In this document: piece by piece, positions 61,696 to 64,000 of the stretch
How the letters are laid out: the number at the start of each line of letters is the position of its first letter
Position numbering within the stretch: the stretch's first letter is position 1
Source: Mucilaginibacter endophyticus
GTDB lineage: Bacteria > Bacteroidota > Bacteroidia > Sphingobacteriales > Sphingobacteriaceae
Reading direction: 5' to 3'
DNA length: 64,000 bases
Assembly: GCF_003351025.1 (NCBI RefSeq)
Contig: NZ_QPCG01000002.1
Span: forward strand, 372,001-436,000
Made by a program: the position numbers and the translations under genes
Notes under the pieces: model-generated
What the model was told of the DNA's origin: nothing
The model's database searches: none
Seen by the model: only the letters and a program-made list of their open reading frames with translations

Positions 61696-62580
61696 ATGAT
61701 AAAAAAGGGCTTTACTAAGTTAGGTATATTAATTTTATACCTTATATCGCTGCTCCCCTTTTGGATTTTATACATTTTATCTGATATAGCGTTTGTTTTT
61801 GTTTACTACATCGTTAATTATCGACGCGATGTTGTACAGCAAAACCTGCGCAATGCCTTTCCCGAAAAAACAGACCGGGAGCGGCATGATATTGAGCGTA
61901 AATACTACCGTTACCTGGCCGACCTGATTGTGGAAACCGTTAAAATGATTACCATATCAGAAAAACAGATCAGGAAAAGGGTAGTGGCCACTAACTCCGA
62001 GCTTGTTTTTGAATACTTTGCTAAAGGTAAGAGTATTATTGCAGTTGCCGGTCATTATTGTAACTGGGAAATGGCCGCCCTCAATTTTAACTTTGTTACC
62101 GATAAAAGGTTCATGATTGTTTACAAGCCTTTAAACAACCATACGTTTAACGATTTCTTTATTGAGATCCGGTCGAGGTTTGGCGGACAACCCATAGCAA
62201 TGAAACAAACCTTGCGTAAAATGATCGAATACCGCAAGGAACTTACTGTTACCGTACTGGTTGGCGATCAAACACCGGTGGCGAGCGATACACACTATTT
62301 TGCCAATTTTTTAAATCAGCCAACTGCTATGTTTTTAGGAATTGAAAAAATTGCTAAAACAATTGATACAGCTGTTGTTTTTTACGACATGAAAAGGGTA
62401 AAGCGCGGGTACTATGAATATACACTCGTTCCGCTTACCGAAACACCAAAAGAAACTGCCGAATACGAAATAACAAATATGCACGTGAAATACCTGGAGG
62501 GGATGATTAAAAGAGAACCGCAATATTGGTTATGGTCGCACCGGAGATGGAAGTTTAAGCCGGAGGATTTAAATAGATGA
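61696..62580 (+). CDS. LpxL/HtrB-family lysophospholipid acyltransferase
   Basis: 294 residues from ATG 61696 (MIKKGFTKLG). One membrane helix near the N-terminus (LGILILYLISLLPFWILYIL), then the HX4E acyltransferase motif GHYCNWEMAAL. Family blocks NYRRDVVQQNLRNAFPEK and LVGDQTPVASDTHYF are present. Likely adds the secondary acyl chain to lipid A at the inner membrane. Upstream in-frame codons would overlap the divergent WbqC gene. Overlaps the next gene by four bases. Confidence 0.9.
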   Translation: MIKKGFTKLGILILYLISLLPFWILYILSDIAFVFVYYIVNYRRDVVQQNLRNAFPEKTDRERHDIERKYYRYLADLIVETVKMITISEKQIRKRVVATNSELVFEYFAKGKSIIAVAGHYCNWEMAALNFNFVTDKRFMIVYKPLNNHTFNDFFIEIRSRFGGQPIAMKQTLRKMIEYRKELTVTVLVGDQTPVASDTHYFANFLNQPTAMFLGIEKIAKTIDTAVVFYDMKRVKRGYYEYTLVPLTETPKETAEYEITNMHVKYLEGMIKREPQYWLWSHRRWKFKPEDLNR

Positions 62581-63611
62581 CCCATACACCCAAAGTTGCT
62601 GTAGTTATTTTAAACTGGAACGGCCTAAAATACCTTAAACAATTTCTTCCATCGGTATTATCATCAACATATCCTAACCTGGAGATTGTGATGGGCGACA
62701 ATGCCTCATCCGATGATTCTGTAGCGTTTATGCGCGAAAACCATCCTTCGGTAAGGATCATCCAGAACGATAAGAACTACGGCTTTACAGGCGGTTATAA
62801 CCGGGTATTAGCCCAGGTTAATGCTGATTATTATATCCTCCTTAACTCAGACGTTGAGGTTATACCCGGCTGGATAGAGCCAGTTATCGAGCTCATGGAA
62901 AGCGACAGCTTAATTGCTGCTGCCGCACCTAAAATCAGGTCATATGCTCAAAAAGATTACTTTGAGCATGCCGGTGCTGCCGGCGGTTTTATTGATAAAC
63001 ATGGTTACCCGTTTTGCCGTGGCAGGATCTTTTATGAACTGGAGAAAGATAATGGACAATATGAGCAATCAGGCGAGGTTTTCTGGGCTTCAGGTGCTTC
63101 ATTATTTATCAAAAAAAGCATCTGGGATGAGGTTGGGGGCTTTGATGAAAGCTTTTTCGCCCACATGGAAGAAATTGACCTTTGCTGGCGCTTGAAAAAC
63201 ATGGGCTACAAGGTGATGTACTGCGCGCAATCAACCATATACCATGTTGGTGGCGGTACGCTTAACGCCGAAAATCCTTTTAAAACTTACCTCAACTTCC
63301 GGAACAACCTGTTTCTTATAAAAAAGAACCTTCCTTTCGGTCGGGCTGTCTGGGTGATCTGTATCCGCTTCATGATGGATCTGCTCGCCCTGATCCGTTT
63401 TTTAATGGAAGGCAAGCGCAAAGATGCCTGGGCGGTAAGCAGGGCCCATCAAAGCTTTGTATTAAGCTTATTTAAGGCGAAAGGCAAAAGGCAAAAGGCG
63501 AAAGGTGATGCAGCGCAAAACACTGCCGGTATATTCAAAGGCAGTATTGTTTGGGCTTTCTTTGTGAAAAAGAAAATCCATTTTACTGATCTCGATCCTT
63601 CGGAGTTTTAG
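62577..63611 (+). CDS. family 2 glycosyltransferase
   Basis: 344 residues, GT-A fold. VAVVILNWNGLKYLKQFLPS at the start, MGDNASSDDSVAFM, and a DXD-like NSDVEVIPGWIEPV; the acceptor region is SGEVFWASGASLFIKKSIWD, then MEEIDLCWRLKNMGYKVMYC. The type is that of rhamnosyl- or other cell-surface glycosyltransferases. Coding sequence near the end holds a repeat (KAKGKRQKAKG), inserted from the AAAGG-type family, and then a hydrophobic tail. ATGA overlap with the acyltransferase gene. Ends 29 bases into the convergent MscS gene. Confidence 0.9.
   Translation: MTHTPKVAVVILNWNGLKYLKQFLPSVLSSTYPNLEIVMGDNASSDDSVAFMRENHPSVRIIQNDKNYGFTGGYNRVLAQVNADYYILLNSDVEVIPGWIEPVIELMESDSLIAAAAPKIRSYAQKDYFEHAGAAGGFIDKHGYPFCRGRIFYELEKDNGQYEQSGEVFWASGASLFIKKSIWDEVGGFDESFFAHMEEIDLCWRLKNMGYKVMYCAQSTIYHVGGGTLNAENPFKTYLNFRNNLFLIKKNLPFGRAVWVICIRFMMDLLALIRFLMEGKRKDAWAVSRAHQSFVLSLFKAKGKRQKAKGDAAQNTAGIFKGSIVWAFFVKKKIHFTDLDPSEF
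63474..63508 (+). repeat. AAAGG-type repeat inside the glycosyltransferase gene
   Basis: Units of AAGGCGAAAGGCAAAAGGC coding KAKGKRQKAKG near the C-terminus. Same type as at 17008 and 49249. Confidence 0.55.
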
Positions 63612-64000
63612 TATCGTCTATATCCTTTTGTTCTTCTTCGCCATTGCTTAAGCCTGGTGCTTCTATTGTAATAGGAGGTAAGCCTTTGGGCCATATTACC
63701 CGAACGTCCTGCTGGCGGAATGGGATATCAATACCCTCTCTGTTGAATGCATCATAAATGTTGCCCAATACGCGGCTTTTTAAGCCCAGCCAGGTATTGA
63801 TATCGGCAGCCCAGAAAAACACCCGGAAATCAACCGAGCTTTCATTCAGATTATGCAGAAATACCGATGGTGAAGGCTGGCTCATGATATCATCATGGTT
63901 GGTCAATACACTTAACAACACCCCTTTTACTTTTTCTATATCCGAGCCGTAGGCTACCCCAATAATTAATTCAACCCGGCGGTTATTATTACTTAAGGTC
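63583..64000 (-). CDS. mechanosensitive ion channel (MscS family), 5' truncated
   Basis: The C-terminal ~139 residues of an MscS-type channel; the start is beyond the window, and the frame is open to base 64000. The lower beta domain is seen: RRVELIIGVAYGSDIEKVKG, then PSPSVFLHNLNESSVDFRVF, and the alpha/beta end GNIYDAFNREGIDIPFRQQD. It ends with an acidic, Lys-rich tail (EEEQKDIDDTKTPKDRDQ). Relieves hypo-osmotic pressure. The stop-proximal 29 bases overlap the glycosyltransferase gene on the other strand. Confidence 0.85.
   Translation of the reverse strand, partial: TLSNNNRRVELIIGVAYGSDIEKVKGVLLSVLTNHDDIMSQPSPSVFLHNLNESSVDFRVFFWAADINTWLGLKSRVLGNIYDAFNREGIDIPFRQQDVRVIWPKGLPPITIEAPGLSNGEEEQKDIDDTKTPKDRDQ

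Noticed and set aside
1-64000. CRISPR array, rRNA, transposase or additional tRNA genes
   Set aside because: No regularly spaced repeats, no rRNA core sequences, no transposase motifs, and only one T-arm GGTTCGAATCC with a cloverleaf.

Overview
The window looks like a stretch of chromosome from a Bacteroidota bacterium of the Sphingobacteriaceae, most like Mucilaginibacter or Pedobacter. This is inferred from gene content and signals, not from a database match. The pointers are a promoter of the Bacteroidota form TTTG-N19-TAnnTTTG in front of the tRNA gene, a Bacteroidota-type tyrosine recombinase, a giant propeller-type hybrid sensor kinase, and paired Gfo/Idh/MocA and DUF1080 sugar genes.

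Layout. (1) 1-2600: end of an RND efflux adaptor, an MgtC/DUF4010 membrane protein and a small unknown gene. (2) 2650-9620: an accessory island ending beside tRNA-Ser(UGA). It holds an XRE regulator, an array of three copies of an unrecognised ~190-residue domain (here domain A) interleaved with HEPN-family genes, eroded duplicate gene tails, an ORF6N-domain gene and a tyrosine integrase reading away from the tRNA. This is the most unusual part of the window. (3) 9829-13389: a five-gene minus-strand envelope operon (PASTA protein, rhodanese, MltG, thioesterase, BrkB-like), divergent from ddl. (4) 13646-29079: housekeeping genes, namely ddl, an ABC exporter pair, prmC, ribD, an EamA transporter, an IMPACT-family gene, mgtE, bioB, a YajQ-family gene, ppk1-ppx, ubiX, a DUF6265 gene and mqo. 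A possible short non-coding transcript sits before ubiX. (5) 29383-39689: a lipoprotein, a 1431-residue hybrid histidine kinase, a VF530-type protein, a degenerate DEAD-box protein, truA, a CDGSH protein, an aldo/keto reductase and a CHAP-like protein with a peptidoglycan-binding domain. (6) 39965-57070: carbohydrate use and respiration: Gfo/Idh/MocA plus DUF1080 proteins, a GntR regulator, cytochrome bd oxidase (cydAB), then a LacI regulator divergent from xylB-xylA-symporter, followed by uxaC-kdgK-eda-exuT. (7) 57124-64000: mixed small genes, msrA, corA, a WbqC-family gene, an LpxL-type acyltransferase, a glycosyltransferase and the 3' part of an MscS channel.

How the genes fit together. 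Xylose would enter through the SSS symporter and be converted by XylA and XylB to xylulose-5-phosphate, with the LacI regulator probably acting at a perfect GCAATCGATTGC palindrome. Hexuronates would enter by ExuT, be isomerised by UxaC, and finish through KdgK and Eda to pyruvate and glyceraldehyde-3-phosphate; the oxidoreductase and dehydratase steps between are not in the window. PPK1 and the Ppx-type phosphatase form a polyphosphate pair.

Several interspersed repeats are present: long palindromes ending in TGTCATTGCG, an inverted TCGGATTTCG-type repeat, and an AAAGGCGAAAGG-type repeat that occurs between genes and also inside prmC and the glycosyltransferase gene. No CRISPR array, rRNA or transposase gene was seen.
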